A stretch of DNA of 64,000 nucleotides from Siphonodentalium dalli (taxonomy: Eukaryota > Mollusca > Scaphopoda > Gadilida > Siphonodentaliidae). The DNA lies in assembly GCA_032622095.1 (NCBI GenBank), contig CP136061.1, forward strand, positions 24,678,991 through 24,742,990. Reading direction: 5' to 3'. The translations under genes and the position numbers were made by a program. The notes beneath the pieces were generated by a model, which was given only the letters and a program-made list of their open reading frames with translations, was not told the origin of the DNA and did not search any database. This document shows, piece after piece, positions 1 to 11,516 of the stretch. Each line of letters starts with the position of its first letter. Position 1 is the first letter of the stretch.

Positions 1-1300
1 TTGAGCTCTTATAACATCCTGTTAATGAGAGTTATATTGCATGTCTAATTATACCACCTACACTTCTATATAATAAAACATTCATAAAACACTCGCTATC
101 AATTACCTTATATACACTTCTATTAACCCTTTACCCAACAAACCGGCCAAAAACGCCCAAATAAAGCTTCAACAGCCTAAATTATCTTGGGTCTGTCTCA
201 ATAAAACCATACAAATGTATGGATATCATTGGAACCGGCTCATTGACCACATTGTGATAGTTACAGTTATGCCCTGTGCCAATGCATTCTCTTATATATG
301 CGATCGACTCGCATATATAAGAGAATGCATTGGCACAGGGCCCTTCTGTTGGGTAAAGGGTTAATAAAACTTTCATAAAACACTCACTATCAATTACCTT
401 ATATGTTGCCTTCCAAGTACATTTTTAATTATTCAAATGTGATTATTCAAAAACTAAAATATTTTATTTAATGTTTTTTATATATATATATATATAACAT
501 GAAATGACCTGAAACTGTTTCTAATTCTCCTTAACTTTATCTATTAAGTTAACTATTTTAAACAACATTTTATAAATAATCATCATATTGAAAGATCTGA
601 TGGTTACTCAATTTCTTTTCAGATTTTTGTTCCAACTTAAATCCTGCATAAGTTAAGTTGAAGTTTTTTATTGGATTAAAAAGAGAAATTATATATAATA
701 ACATTTTGGATTCTATGTTTTTGGATTACAAAGATTTCCTTTGTATTAAATTTTTTTGGGTATAAATGAACTGGATAAAAAATTATGTTTATCTCCTAGA
801 GTCGCACATAAATTGTTTACAAGAGTTCACTAATAAAGAAACTATTATTTTTACATAATTTAAACAATAATTATTCTTTCCCAAAGCATTTAACATATTA
901 GTTGATTTATTTCACACAAAAATGAATAAAACATGATTTTACTTAGTTCATGTGATAAGAATCAACTTGCTACAATTCTATTGACAATAAATCATAGCCT
1001 TGCCAATAATTTCCCCTAATTTGCTCTTTTTTACCCAAAGTTGTTAATTTGTGTACTACTTCAAAGAAATTACAAATCTTACAACCTTTTTACAAATCCT
1101 GATCTTCCTAATGATAAAGCCTAATTACATCCCTTGTGTAAAATACACCAACATTTGTAATAATAAAACACCCAATTCCGGCACATTCACCCATTGTCTT
1201 CACAAAAACCCAGAGCACAGCTCACAAAGCCTGATTTGTAACACTTCAAAGAAACTGAACACTAGTTGTTAATTTGCTCCATTCACACCTATGTAACATG
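1..1300. other. 5' flank of the gene, mostly unique AT-rich DNA
   Basis: Apart from the palindromic MITE at 123-364 and a short (TA)n run near 478-498, I see no gene, RNA or recognisable repeat here. The open frame at 1051-1272 has no family resemblance and is probably chance. Confidence 0.5.
123..364 (+). repeat. Family A MITE, single-palindrome copy (piggyBac-like)
   Basis: The copy starts TTAACCCTTTACCCAACA and ends GGGTAAAGGGTTAA, so it has terminal inverted repeats flanked by TTAA, the duplication made by piggyBac transposases. It carries the unique arm (ACCGGCC..., then CATTGTGATAGTTACAG) and one palindrome built from CCAATGCATTCTCTTATATA and its complement. Most other copies have two such palindromes around an AT-rich loop, so this one has lost half of the hairpin part. 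No coding capacity; movement would need a transposase made elsewhere. Confidence 0.85.
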
Positions 1301-1322
1301 TTCCAAGCCTGCAGCACTTTGA

Positions 1323-1560
1323 CCAATAAGTTAAAATAACACTGGCCACCAGTCTGTTTTTGTTACCATTAACAAGTCCCCAAATCTACACCCTATTGTT
1401 TAAGCAAACCAATCATATAACAGTATTCCCCATGCAGTTGGCTTCACAAATGCATCAACCAATGAGATTTCAGTATTAGTGCTTTGGTGGGGTTTCCCCT
1501 TCACACTGGCCACTGTATTATAAATATGCCACACATGTCAGATGGTCATTTGTTTACTGT
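1323..1560 (+). promoter_or_regulatory. Putative core promoter: three CCAAT boxes and a TATA box
   Basis: CCAAT motifs lie at 1323-1327, 1409-1413 and 1459-1463, followed by TATAAA at 1519-1524. That order and spacing (last CCAAT about 55 bp before the TATA) is what an animal polymerase II promoter looks like. It would place transcription start near 1550 and give a 5' leader of about 165 nt before the ATG at 1715. A TAA in frame with that ATG lies at 1640-1642, so an unspliced leader could not extend the protein. Function is inferred; a second upstream promoter outside the window cannot be excluded. Confidence 0.5.
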
Positions 1561-1714
1561 CCTTCATACCATGTGCCTATGACCTGACCTGCTCTATCTA
1601 TCTCAATGCTGGTGTATCTTATGTGAATTCACCTCTTTATAAAGTTTATTCTTGGATGTTCACCTTTCGTACCTTGTATTAAATTCATCAGAGGATTGTT
1701 ATTGTCAGTTCATC

Positions 1715-1784
1715 ATGGCCAGTGCTGATATTTTAATCCAGGCCATACCACTGCCCATTGAGCCGAGAAAATATCCACAACTTG
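1715..1784 (+). CDS. INAVA: Exon 1, N-terminus of CUPID adaptor
   Basis: The ATG (context ATCATGG, near Kozak) opens MASADILIQAIPLPIEPRKY and the exon ends in a GTAAGA donor in phase 1. The next exon completes a Val codon, keeping the frame. An in-frame TAA 75 nt upstream supports this start. The 24 residues have no known domain. The Pro-rich PLPIEPRKYPQL run is the only visible feature. Confidence 0.7.
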
Positions 1785-2255
1785 GTAAGACTTCCAGCTT
1801 ATTCTGAATATGAGCTATTGTAATATCCAGGTAACATCAAACATTTAAATGTTGGTTTAAATTCACACAGTGGTTTTTTGCTAGAATTATATGTCCAAGA
1901 AAGACGCATTGAAGTCATAACAAATACAACTGTGAACACAATGTTTGGATCCCAAATAAAAAAGAGCGTTCTGTGTTAGTTTAATCCTGATATGGTAGAA
2001 ATAAAGAGCGTTTGTTTTTGTGAAAAATAATAATAATAATATATAACAAACTCTTTACAAACTCTTTACACATACTCAAATATTTAAAACAATTTAGATT
2101 TAAATTGATATATTGTATGTACTTATTATCTGTTTTCTCTCAATTTTCACAAATAACTATTTAATGTTTGATTTATTTGCTAGAATTAATGAGGACATCT
2201 CCAGTGTCTGGAATACCACATGTATTAAATTAACAGGTGTTTGTTTATATTTCAG
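1785..2255 (+). other. Intron 1
   Basis: A 471-bp GT-AG intron (GTAAGA...TTTCAG). I see no repeat element in it beyond short A/T runs. Confidence 0.6.
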
Positions 2256-2389
2256 TGAATGTTGACGCCGCTGATGCACTAAAAGCCCAGAGAGAAATGT
2301 TCCAGGCTTTGAAGGCCCGTAAGGAGGCGTTGGAAGAAAACCTCAAGAAGAAAACAGAAGAGCTCAAATTACTATGCATCAAAGAAGGG
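2256..2389 (+). CDS. INAVA: Exon 2, coiled-coil start of CUPID domain
   Basis: Bounded by TTTCAG and a GTATGT donor. It encodes a strongly helical, charged stretch from NVDAADALKAQREMF to TEELKLLCIKEG, matching the first CUPID helix in which vertebrate family members have LCLREAELTG. Exit phase is 0. Reading on into the intron reaches TAG within 35 nt, which confirms the donor. Confidence 0.9.
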
Positions 2390-2678
2390 GTATGTATAAA
2401 ACCAGTAAACTTTACTTGTCCCTAGAATGGAGGAATATATTTGACTTATAACCAATATTGATGTATTTTTGAAGTATTTTTTAGTAGCAATAGTCTTGAC
2501 TGTATCTAATGTAATTCAACTAAAACTGAAGTTTATCTATGTAAAACAACAGTATAATGTATATAATTATAAGATGTAATTCAGCTTCTAAAAGAAATTC
2601 TGGTTCAATTTATGAAGTGTATGTGATATGTTAGCTTGTAACTTTCTCATGTGTTCTTATATTTGTTATGGATTTCAG

Positions 2679-2798
2679 GAGCTAACTGGAAAGTTACCGA
2701 AGGAAACCCCCATCGCTCCCGGGGAGCAGCCACCTCAGATCAGACGGAGAGTTGGAACCGCTTTCACTCTGTCCACCAAGACTGTTGGTGATAACGAT
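2679..2798 (+). CDS. INAVA: Exon 3, CUPID core
   Basis: Forty codons between GATTTCAG and GTAAGT, phase 0 at both ends. It contains ELTGKLP, then PGEQPPQIRRRVGTAFTL, the most conserved block of the CUPID family (vertebrate ELTG.LP.EYPL.PGE..P.VRRRIG.A.KL). This block alone identifies the family. Confidence 0.95.
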
Positions 2799-2874
2799 GT
2801 AAGTTAATTTAACTGGTACATGAGTACTAGAAGTTCCCTTAGGAATTGTTCATATAACAAGTTAATACTGCCGC

Positions 2875-2980
2875 TGGTGACTGCTTGTTTTTTCTTGAAA
2901 ACCCCTCCGGATTAACAATAGACCACTTCCAATGTATTCTTTTATAACTTGAGTTGGAGAATCCATTTAGTTAACGACTT
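2875..2980 (-). repeat. Family C MITE fragment in intron 3
   Basis: The stretch has the family C terminal region (AACCCCTCC, then AGACCA.TTCCAATGTA, then GGAGAATCCATTTAGT) seen whole at 37096-37306. It lacks the other terminus and a clear TTAA. It is an old remnant in an otherwise short intron. Confidence 0.6.
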
Positions 2981-3335
2981 GATACTGAATTATTTCACAT
3001 TGTGACTGAACATGAATATCTGGTAGATACAGTGGATATGATTTCATTTACAACAAGTCATTGAGCTGCTCCTTATGGGGACATCTCCCAGTGTTTGATT
3101 ATTTGGTCTTTCATTATTTGCTGCTTATTTTTAATACATGATTATTATATGAGTCCATTATTCGGAACTTGAATTATCAATTTTCATGGAAATGGCTATT
3201 TTGCTGGTTGTAAGGAGCCTCGTTTTATGTTAACCGTCCTAACGTCTTTTGAACATGCTTTTTTATTAGTTTCACCGCATTTACCCATTATTGCTTTTAT
3301 CCGACAGTCATTTAATATTAATTTAATTCTTTCAG

Positions 3336-3485
3336 AAGAACGAGGATGCCTTGTCGAACCTTGAACTTGACTACGAGCTACAGGGCAAGATTGTGAAGGC
3401 TGCACTACGTCTAGCTTCAGACAAATCTGTCAGCAAGTATGTCCGGAAGCAACGGCGACAGTCTTATAACAGAGCAACTATAAAG
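3336..3485 (+). CDS. INAVA: Exon 4, CUPID C-terminal helices
   Basis: Fifty codons between TCTTTCAG and AAG|GTAAGC, phase 0 at both ends. LELDYELQGKIVKAALRLAS and KSVSKYVRKQRRQSYNRATI align with the vertebrate segment that has Q.QI.EAARRLAS and KK.RK.SY. The basic cluster VRKQRRQS is the family's second signature. Confidence 0.95.
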
Positions 3486-3896
3486 GTAAGCAACGGTTTT
3501 GGTTCAACTGTTTTCTTAAACCTGTTGGAAAACAGAAATTATGATGTTATTTTATTCTCTTGGCTAATATGTGATATTCACATAGAAAAACAATCAATGA
3601 AATGCATTCTTCCTTGTGAACATTCTTTACCCTATCTATATTCCACTCAAATAACAATAAACAATTATGGGTACAACGATATTTGGCAGTAAATAGATGA
3701 TTTTAGGGGACATTTCACATAACCCTATTCATGTATGAAAAATATTCAAAGGTTATTAAAATTCAAGAAAATCTGGAGTAAAATGGAAAACAATTTCTTA
3801 CTTTTTTACCAAGAATATTAATATGAATACGTATTATATGCACACATGGAAATATGAATATATTTTTTTATTATATTTTATATATTTATATTTCAG

Positions 3897-4250
3897 CTAA
3901 AAGAATATGAACAGAAGTTAAAGGACTTGCGAGCGCAGGCTGGAAAGAGTTCCTTTCAACCACTCACACACTATAATGGTATGTATGATTTGCATGAAGA
4001 AACTGCTTCTGATAGACTTTCTCAGTCGTTTTGTGACGAGCTTCCAACATCCATCTCCAAGAAACGCTCGATCCGTCGAACCAACCGTGTTTCCCAGTCT
4101 TTCAGGGACTTCGACATGAACAAGGTTTCCAGGTTCAGATTTCTTCGAAAGGACTCCACCAAGAAAGCTAATGCCAGTTTCAGACATTCACCAAACAGAT
4201 CGTCATGGCATAGTTATGTTGTTGAGAAGCAGTTGCACGCTGTGAAATGA
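3897..4250 (+). CDS. INAVA: Exon 5, end of CUPID and alternative C-terminus
   Basis: The acceptor TATTTCAG is followed by LKEYEQKLKDLRAQAG, matching the last CUPID helix (vertebrate LKKLQEIE). The frame then stays open for about 95 codons through a Ser/Arg-rich stretch (SKKRSIRRTNRVSQSF) to TGA at 4248-4250. This gives a short protein of about 275 aa. A strong GTATGT donor at 3979 would leave in phase 1, but exon 6 needs phase 0 (phase 1 gives an immediate TGA). Phase-0 options are AAG|GTTTCC at 4125 (poor consensus), GCT|GTGAAA at 4241, or skipping exon 5. So this may be an alternative terminal exon. No AATAAA follows closely. Confidence 0.75.
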   Translation, partial: LKEYEQKLKDLRAQAGKSSFQPLTHYNGMYDLHEETASDRLSQSFCDELPTSISKKRSIRRTNRVSQSFRDFDMNKVSRFRFLRKDSTKKANASFRHSPNRSSWHSYVVEKQLHAVK

Positions 4251-4589
4251 TTGGATAATATCTGATCATGTGACCTTCCAGACTGTTGTTACTATATAGT
4301 GCATTTATAACCCTACTTGTGCTTTCTCATTGGATTTACACACGGATTAACCTCTGCACAGCTGATCTCTATGTAATCTGCTTTCACTATGCTTTTGCTA
4401 TTGTCTTAGCTTAGCTTTCAGTCGGGTGTAAAGTATGTTTTTAATAATTTTGAAGTGACCTCAGAATACTTGATGCTATAAAGATTAATTAAAAACTACA
4501 ATATTGAATTAAAGTATCAGATAAACTTATCATGCAAAGCCATGAAACTTTTTATAATGAATTTGTTTGGGCTACTACATTTTTACTTT

Positions 4590-4960
4590 TTAACCCTTTA
4601 CCCAACAAACCGGCCAAATAAAGCTGCAACAGCCTAAATTATCTTCGGTCTGTCTCAATAAAACCATACAAATATGGATATCATTGGAACCGGCTCATTG
4701 ACCACATTGTGATGGTTACAGTTATGCCCTGTGCCAATGCATTCTCTTATATATGCGAGTCGACCATAGGTCGCCTCGCATATATAAGAGAATGCATTGG
4801 CCTAAAAAAAAATCATTTTTTCTTACATTCTTTAACAATTTTATAATTTTTAATGTGTTAAGCCAATGCATTCTCTTATATATGCGAGGTGACCTATGGT
4901 CGACTCGCATATATAAGAGAATGCATTGGCACAGGGTCGTTCTGTTGGGTAAAGGGTTAA
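4590..4960 (+). repeat. Family A MITE, two-palindrome copy
   Basis: TTAA sits at both ends next to CCCTTTACCC and GGGTAAAGGG. The copy has the unique arm, then two roughly 70-bp palindromes (CCAATGCATTCTCTTATATA outward) in opposite order around an AT loop of about 60 bp. The second palindrome ends in CACAGGG. It lies 340 bp after exon 5 and could supply a transcript hairpin or poly(A) context for the short isoform. Confidence 0.85.
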
Positions 4961-5034
4961 AGGAAATTTTTTGATTGATTTATAACTTTCACACCCTACT
5001 GATTGCTATTTCTGCTTTATAGAATACCCTTTCT

Positions 5035-5292
5035 AATCTAACTATATTAGTATTAGTATTAAATGAGTAGTTATTCCGTTGTAAATGTTCAGATAATAAG
5101 TTCAACAATATAGGTCGCTTGTTGCTCTTGTTATCTGAACATTTCCCTCAATAAATAGGACTCCTTCTGTACTTTTATTATCTGATGTCTGCTTATACTA
5201 CCTGTACATCCCTCCAAATCAATAATAGACCATTCCAATGTACACTGTTTTAACTAAATGGAAGAATATATTTAGTATATAATGGGTTACAA
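5035..5292 (-). repeat. Family C MITE (piggyBac-like), degraded
   Basis: It shares with the intact copy at 37096-37306 the internal AATGTTCAGATAATAAGTTC palindrome, ACATCCCTCCAAATCAATAA, and the end TTTAGTATATAATGGGTTA. The TTAA at the ends is mutated. Another fragment with the same CAGATAATAAGTT core lies at 5515-5600. Confidence 0.7.
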
Positions 5293-5514
5293 TGCTTAGT
5301 TAATTAAATGATAAATCTACCCCAAGATACATGTCTAAATTAATTTTATAATATTTTTTAATTATGAACTAAATGAATATATCAATTACATACAATCGTG
5401 ATTTGAATTTTATAGCACACATTTGTGTAAATTTCAAAGTTAATCAGTCAGCACTGTTGAAATGGATTTAAAACTTAACGCTTTCTTACTGAACCATCAT
5501 TGATGAAATAGTTA

Positions 5515-5600
5515 ACCCTTAGAAAATGTTCAGATAATAAGTTAAAAAAAACAACCATATGTCGTTTATTGAACTTATTATCTAAACATTTCCCTGAATA
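5515..5600. repeat. Family C core fragment
   Basis: The inverted AATGTTCAGATAATAAGTT ... AACTTATTATCTAAACATTT pair is the hairpin core of family C. The outer arms are missing or unrecognisable, although TTAACCCTTAG just before may be a relict left end. Confidence 0.6.
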
Positions 5601-6049
5601 AATGCCTTCATCTGTATCTGCTTTAATAGTGACATAAAAATGGAGTTTGATAGCTTCTTCATTTCCAGTCGTTCATTTTCTATTTACTAGTCAGTTAAAT
5701 ATTAAATATTGTGTTTATTAACTAGTTTATGTAATACCTCAGGGATTGAGATTGATAAATAAGAACATTATATTTAATGTAATTGAGATCATGGCTCACT
5801 AGGTTCGTTTTCCATATATTTATTTTTAAACGACAATCGTTTCATTTGATGTTGGAGTTGCTTGTTGTGTGATGTTGTTTTGTACATATCCGTTATCAAA
5901 GTTTGTATATTTGTACATGGTCCGAGGCGAAAACACTATTTATTTTCACAATAAACACTCATCTTTATTTCTTTGTTTTTGCTCATGTATTATGTTGCCA
6001 AGAAATGAACATATATTATCAATCTTGTTTTGTATAAATGATATACAAA

Positions 6050-6270
6050 CAAGCCTTGATATAGGGTGTCTGTCATTTGCAGAATGAGGTCTCCAGAGGG
6101 TGAGTTTAGTGATGCTACCCCTCTGGGGACCTCATTCTGCTAACATCTGCAGAATGAGGTTCCCAGAGGGTGAATTTGGTGATGCTAGCACGCTATGTGG
6201 GGTAGCATCACTAAATTCACCCTCTGGGGACCTCATTCTGCAAATGACAGACACACTATTTCAAGGCTTG
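6050..6270. repeat. Family E palindromic MITE (hAT-like), intact ends
   Basis: The element runs from CAAGCCTTGATATAG to CTATTTCAAGGCTTG and is flanked by TATACAAA on both sides (6042-6049 and 6271-6278), an exact 8-bp target duplication as hAT transposases make. The inside is a palindrome of GCAGAATGAGG...CAGAGGGTGAATTT and complements. No coding capacity. Confidence 0.8.
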
Positions 6271-7021
6271 TATACAAAATAACTCTAACCCAGACATATT
6301 TTAAAACAATATTGAAGCTGTTATATTGCTTCTAGCCAATAACTACATCAACTTCACAATGTTGATCATTGGAATATTTGTCACAAGATCATGTATGGTC
6401 TCTAAAATATGCCTAATAATTCAGTTTTTATCCTGCTTTCTATCATTGTGGTCTTGAAATGTTCGCTTTGACCAACCTGCATGATACCTGTTATAGCTGA
6501 GTGCGAATGTCTGACTGAGTCTGTGTTGTAACTATAGTACTATTTAAATAGATACATATGCAGATATAGAGTAGGCTTAAACGCTATGAAATACTCATGC
6601 TAGTGTACGATCAAAATGGTTGTTAAATGTTCCATGACTTGTACTTGGGGCAGTTTTTCACAGTTATAATATTAATAACATGGCAGAAATATTTGCTTTT
6701 GTGTCCTCAAACATGCCCGGAAAAAATTGTGACACCCCCCCCCCCCCTGTTTCCTTCAGAAATATCACAATAAGCCAAATGCATGAAATTGAACCCAATA
6801 AGTAATACTCCTCTGTAATTGCCTAACAATCATCTGATTAAATGCACCTGCACTATTATAGATCAATTAGTTTGATCCAGCTTATTGGATGCAGCTATCA
6901 TAGTTAGTAATTACCTCAGCCAAGCTTTAATTAAGATTTCAGATGATTAGCTGTGCAACTGTTAGTATGCAATTAAATGTTCTGATTACAAGATATTAAG
7001 ATTAACCAACCACACCCATTA

Positions 7022-7265
7022 CATGTATGATCCCAGTTTGAGAGTACTTTTAGGAGTACACCCTACATGTAACTAGACATTTAGGTGTTAACATACCAAC
7101 CCTTTAGATGTACGGTCCCAGTGTGAGAGTACTGTTAGAAGTACACCCTACATGTAACTAGACATTTAGGTGTTAACATAAGTACCCTTTAGATGTATGA
7201 TCCCAGTGTGAGAGTATTGTTATTGGTATGAACATGTAACTGGACATTTAGGTGTCACTAATTAA
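7022..7265. repeat. Tandem repeat, about 86-bp unit, three copies
   Basis: The phrase GATCCCAGTGTGAGAGTA recurs near 7028, 7113 and 7199, followed by CATGTAACTAGACATTTAGG. The copies are diverged, so the array is not recent. Confidence 0.75.
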
Positions 7266-7676
7266 AACCTAAGGCTTATTAGATATAAATACCAAGGTTT
7301 TTGGGAAAATTTTATATAGAAAATAAATGTAGCAGGATTTTGATTTTAATTATTCTAAAAAAGGCAATTAAATTAAAAGCAATGAACATATAAATAATTT
7401 TGTGGAATAATTTTCTAATCAATCCAAATTATCTGTCTTGTACTAGTAATAAGATCCAATGGACTCCAATCCTACACAAATTTGGCTCGGAATTTCACTT
7501 AAAAAAATACACAATTTTACCATGTACCAGTCTAGAGGTATCAAATTGGGAGAAGTCAATTATCCATGTTTGGTTATTAGCCAGAATAGGACTGTTATCA
7601 GTGAGAAGTAACAATGACTGAAGTCCAATTTACACCCCAAAAATCACCCTGTTATGGTATGCAATGCATGAGTCCA

Positions 7677-7742
7677 TTTATAAAACCATTATAATAAGTA
7701 AGAACACCATTATAATAAGTAAGAACACCATTATAATAAGTA
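7677..7742. repeat. 20-bp minisatellite, three copies
   Basis: The unit ACCATTATAATAAGTAAGA repeats three times. It produces the repetitive YYNGVLT peptide in the reverse frame, which is not a gene. Confidence 0.85.
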
Positions 7743-7884
7743 ATATACTTTAAATATGTTTTGGGACATATTGGTATATGAGAGAGGTCACATATCCCTG
7801 CAACAAAAATAGGGAGAAGTGGCACATTTTGTGGAGAAGATGTCATTTTACATAGAAACTCAGTGTTGAGTTGCCATATTACCA

Positions 7885-9140
7885 GCACATGTGATTATAT
7901 GATTGATGACCCATGACCTGTTGAAATCTCTCCACATTAAGTGGTTCCTATAGACCACACTTCACTGGACTTGTTCCTCTCACATGCCAATGATAACAGA
8001 GATCTTCATTACTCAACACTATTCCCAGGGGACCTCATCCACCCATGACTACTACACAGTTCAACAATATTACATCATATGGTTTAGATTAAATTCTGAA
8101 AATTATGTGGCTCACATTTGCTGAATGAGAGTCCACAGAAGGTGAATTTACCACACACAGTGGGCTAGCATCACCCAAGCAATGGGTTTAGAGATTACAT
8201 TAGTGACATACGTTCATGGCCCTGTGTTTGAAGTGGGTTCTGTTTATATAAATACTTTTCACCATTCTATGAAGCTTGACTGCTGAAGTTTGTACTCCCT
8301 CCACAAATACATGTATGCTATTGTAAGGATGAGTCTGTACCCAGATTTGCATCAACTACATGTAACCATTACTGTATTAAAGCATCATTGATGAGTAGTT
8401 ATCCCATATATCCTCAGATAATAAGTTCAATAAATCACTGTTTGTTGGTACTTATTATCTAAACATTTCCCTCAATGCAATTTCCTCCTGCAATTATTAT
8501 TTAATAATAATAATAATAATAATATTTATATAGCGCTTATCCCCAATAAGCGGGTCCTAAGCGCTTGACATAAGCATAAACCTGAAATATAAATATACAC
8601 AATATCAAAGTCATTTTCTGAAACGTTGCGCAAACAAGTAAGTTTTTAGTGACTTTTTGAAGTCGTCAAGAGATGGTGACTCTTTGTCTTTAACTGTCTG
8701 CTTTTATCACTTTAACGTCCCTCCAAATCAATAAAAGACCATTCCAATGTACACATTTTAACTGATCGGGAGAATCCATTTAGTATAGAAAGGGTTAAAT
8801 AATATTGGACAACACACTGCTGATTTCAGCTCATTTTATCTCCAAAAGTTATTTTTTTGGAAATTGTCTGAAAACATTGAAAGTTTTCAATTTCAGCTTA
8901 CTTTGTTGAGGGATGCTGTTGGTATCAAGGTGTGCCAAACTTGTTTCTGGCACTGTGTGAAGATTTGACCTATAATTAGCATAACTTCCATGTGAAGATA
9001 CATGATTACCAGAACATATGTTTCTATGATTGATGAGCCATGTCCCCATGTTGAAATCCCTCTCCATTAAATGGTTTCACCAGACCACACTTCACTAGAC
9101 CTGTACCCTTGACCTGACAATGATAAGGGCAGGATCACAT
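7885..9140. repeat. Two copies of a diverged segment plus a nested family C element
   Basis: The stretch 7885-8000 (ATGATTGATGACCCATG...ACCACACTTCACTGGACTTG) is echoed at 9020-9130 (ATGATTGATGAGCCATG...ACCACACTTCACTAGACCTG) in the same orientation about 1.13 kb apart. Between them lies a family C MITE at about 8378-8797. The pair could be an old local duplication or two copies of an unrecognised element. Confidence 0.55.
8378..8797 (-). repeat. Family C MITE carrying a nested short repeat
   Basis: The family C hairpin core (CAGATAATAAGTTCAATAAA, then CTTATTATCTAAACATTTCC) and right end (CATTTAGTATAGAAAGGGTTAA) are present. Between them, at about 8500-8690, is an (AAT)n tract followed by ATTTATATAGCGCTTATCC and CCTAAGCGCTTGACAT. 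That is a dispersed short repeat type seen in many animal genomes, and it inserted after the MITE. Confidence 0.7.
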
Positions 9141-10620
9141 AGACCTGCTCTTCTCAACAAGTCCTCAGGGAGCATTATAATGGGAATTAGATTTCATACC
9201 TCTGATAGATGTGTAACCCTTTCTGATAGGATAACTAACTACCTCTCTAGGTCTCTTTGAAATAAATCCTCCAGGAATTGATAGCATTAATCTTGTAGTG
9301 AGAATCTGATACTTATCTTAGAAAACTAGAAAGGATTTTGATGTTTATTTTGATGTTGAAAGAGATTCTTTCCTTTGAAATTTGCTTCCAGCAGAATATC
9401 AGATTTTTAACACCTGTGGCTAACTAATATTTTGACAGGTTTAGACAAATTAGCACCATCAAATTTCAGTTTTCCCCATCTCAGTATTGGTTTCATATCA
9501 TGTTTCCATGTTCTGACAGAGTTCTGATGTGTAATGTCTATAAAACCACACTTTTTGCATGTAGGCTTCCTAACTTCAAATTTGGATGCTACATATATGA
9601 TATTGATGGGGTAGACACATTCAAAATCATTTTTTTTTTTTGTTTTTTTTTTTTGTGGTGTTATTCCTGCCAATGGGAATATTAATCCAGACATATAGAA
9701 AATATGAATTATAAAATATACAACTATATTTATTGAACAGCGAAGCCTTTCAGATTTGTTTGTATATACTACAGATCTCGTACATTGTCTAGTAAATACA
9801 CAAAGAAGACAACTACCTGAGTTTCCGATAGATGAGTTAAATTTAAATGTCAACAACAACATGGCAGAATCCTATATTGGTGATATATTTTTCATCCGTC
9901 ATCTTGCTTTGAAGATACTTCCAAATAAAAACATATATTGTCTGTGTAAAGTAAAGTCATAGGCAATCTTGAGGCTTGTTTTAGACGAGGAGATTATACT
10001 ATACCGAAAATATTTATTTCTCCCAACCATATTTTTTGACAATTTCATTTATTGTTCCCACCTCCTCTACATTTGAGCCAAAACTTAAACCAATCCATAC
10101 ATTTAACTCCTTTCTAATCCACCAGGTGAAGTCACTGTCTTAATACCTATGATGTTATAATTAGTTTTAGTCACAGCTATGATCTGACCTGTGAGGGACA
10201 AACATCTGCCTCCCCCTGGGTGGGAAAGGATCAGCATCTATTGTTCTTCAAGGGTCACCAGAATGTGTAAATTTGCTTATGAGCTGATACTGTATTATGT
10301 AATATGAATTGTACTGTCCTGGAAACACCTGCTTTCCAACCCATGTCCCTTAGTTTGAGGATAAAGAATGGTGTCATTGGGATCATTGTTGTGGGTTATA
10401 GTTTTCCCCATAAACTGTCATCAGACTGAAAATATTCATATTTGTCATACTGTTATCTACATAAATTTTAGTCTATCAGTTTTATGCATGAGCAACTGAG
10501 GTGTTGGTGAAGCTGTTTTTTTTTCACCTCGATTATGTAATTTATCTTTTTCAAATTAGCGGATATAGAAAGTGAACATAAATAAAAAGTTAACTAAAAA
10601 CAATGTTAATTTGAGACAAT
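9140..10620. other. Intron 5 stretch without a recognised element
   Basis: I see a T-rich run at 9630-9655 and no gene. The reverse open frame 9407-9862 contains KPTCKKCGFIDITHQN, but it has no splice context or family I recognise. A segment at 10150-10330 resembles 11190-11390 (CTGTGAGGG, then ACATCTG, then CATTATGTAA) and may be an ancient duplication. Confidence 0.4.
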
Positions 10621-10624
10621 AGAT

Positions 10625-10772
10625 ACTTCCCAGAAGATGAGGCCAAAGCAGAATGAGATCCCTAGAGGGTGAATTTGGTGATGCTAGCCCACTGTGTGGG
10701 ATAGTGTCATTGAATTAACCCTCTGGGGACCTCATTCTGCAAATTTCAGACATACTATATATAGGCTTGTAT
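10625..10772. repeat. Family E MITE, partial
   Basis: AAGATGAGGCCAAAGCAGAATGAG, the CAGAGGG/CCCTCTG palindrome, and the right end CATACTATATATAGGCTTG are present. The left CAAGCCTTG terminus is missing. Confidence 0.7.
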
Positions 10773-10954
10773 GCTAAATAAAGTCAATTTTGTTATCCAA
10801 GTACATGTACTAGTAGTTGTTATGGTTCCGCTATCGAAAATATATACATGTATAATAAATGGATAGTAAAATTTATATACACCGGTATGTATAATCATTG
10901 TTCTGATTGTTCATTCTTTTACTCAGTGAAAAAACATGTTATATGATCGTATTG

Positions 10955-11091
10955 AACTCTCTCATAACAGGAGCTGTGCCAATGCATTCTCTTATATATG
11001 CAAGGCTTGGCTCTGAATGGGAGACTCGCATATATAAGAGAATACCATTGGCACAGGAAATTTTAGGAAGTTCCAGTCATGGAAGAGTTAA
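10955..11091 (+). repeat. Family B MITE, short copy
   Basis: It carries one palindrome (CCAATGCATTCTCTTATATA with a GGGAGACTCG centre), the end TTCCAGTCATGGAAGAGTTAA, and an eroded left end near CTCTCATAACAGGAGCTG. It is a single-palindrome form of family B. Confidence 0.65.
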
Positions 11092-11516
11092 ATCAAAAAC
11101 ATTACACTCCAAATGTTCAGGATAAGTCTGCCCTTTAAGAAATTTGTAACAATTTTCATGGTGATAAGCTGATAATTCAAACATGCACCCACTCTTGGCC
11201 ACACTTAGGATGTTTGCTATGAGCTGTGAGGGAGAGGACATCTGTCCTCATTGTTCATGGGTGGGGGGGATTAGCATATCGTATTATCTAACCCTCACAT
11301 AGTTCATGTAAATATGCATTCCAGCTAAGACTACATTATGTAAGGTGGACTGTCCCTCACTGGTGCCTGATACAACTTACACCTGCATGGTAAAGTTCAG
11401 CAAATATTGACTTATCCCTTTGATAAATAATTAGGGCTGTTCACTGATGAGTCGATATTTGATTCATGTTCATCCAATTGTTGTGATTTTCAGCTAACAT
11501 GTTCAACAAATATCGG

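Noticed and set aside
9407-9862. 151-aa reverse frame with KPTCKKCGFIDITH
   Set aside because: One CxxC pair without partner, a poly-Lys run from a T tract, and no splice signals or relatives that I recognise. Could be checked by protein search, but is not supported here.
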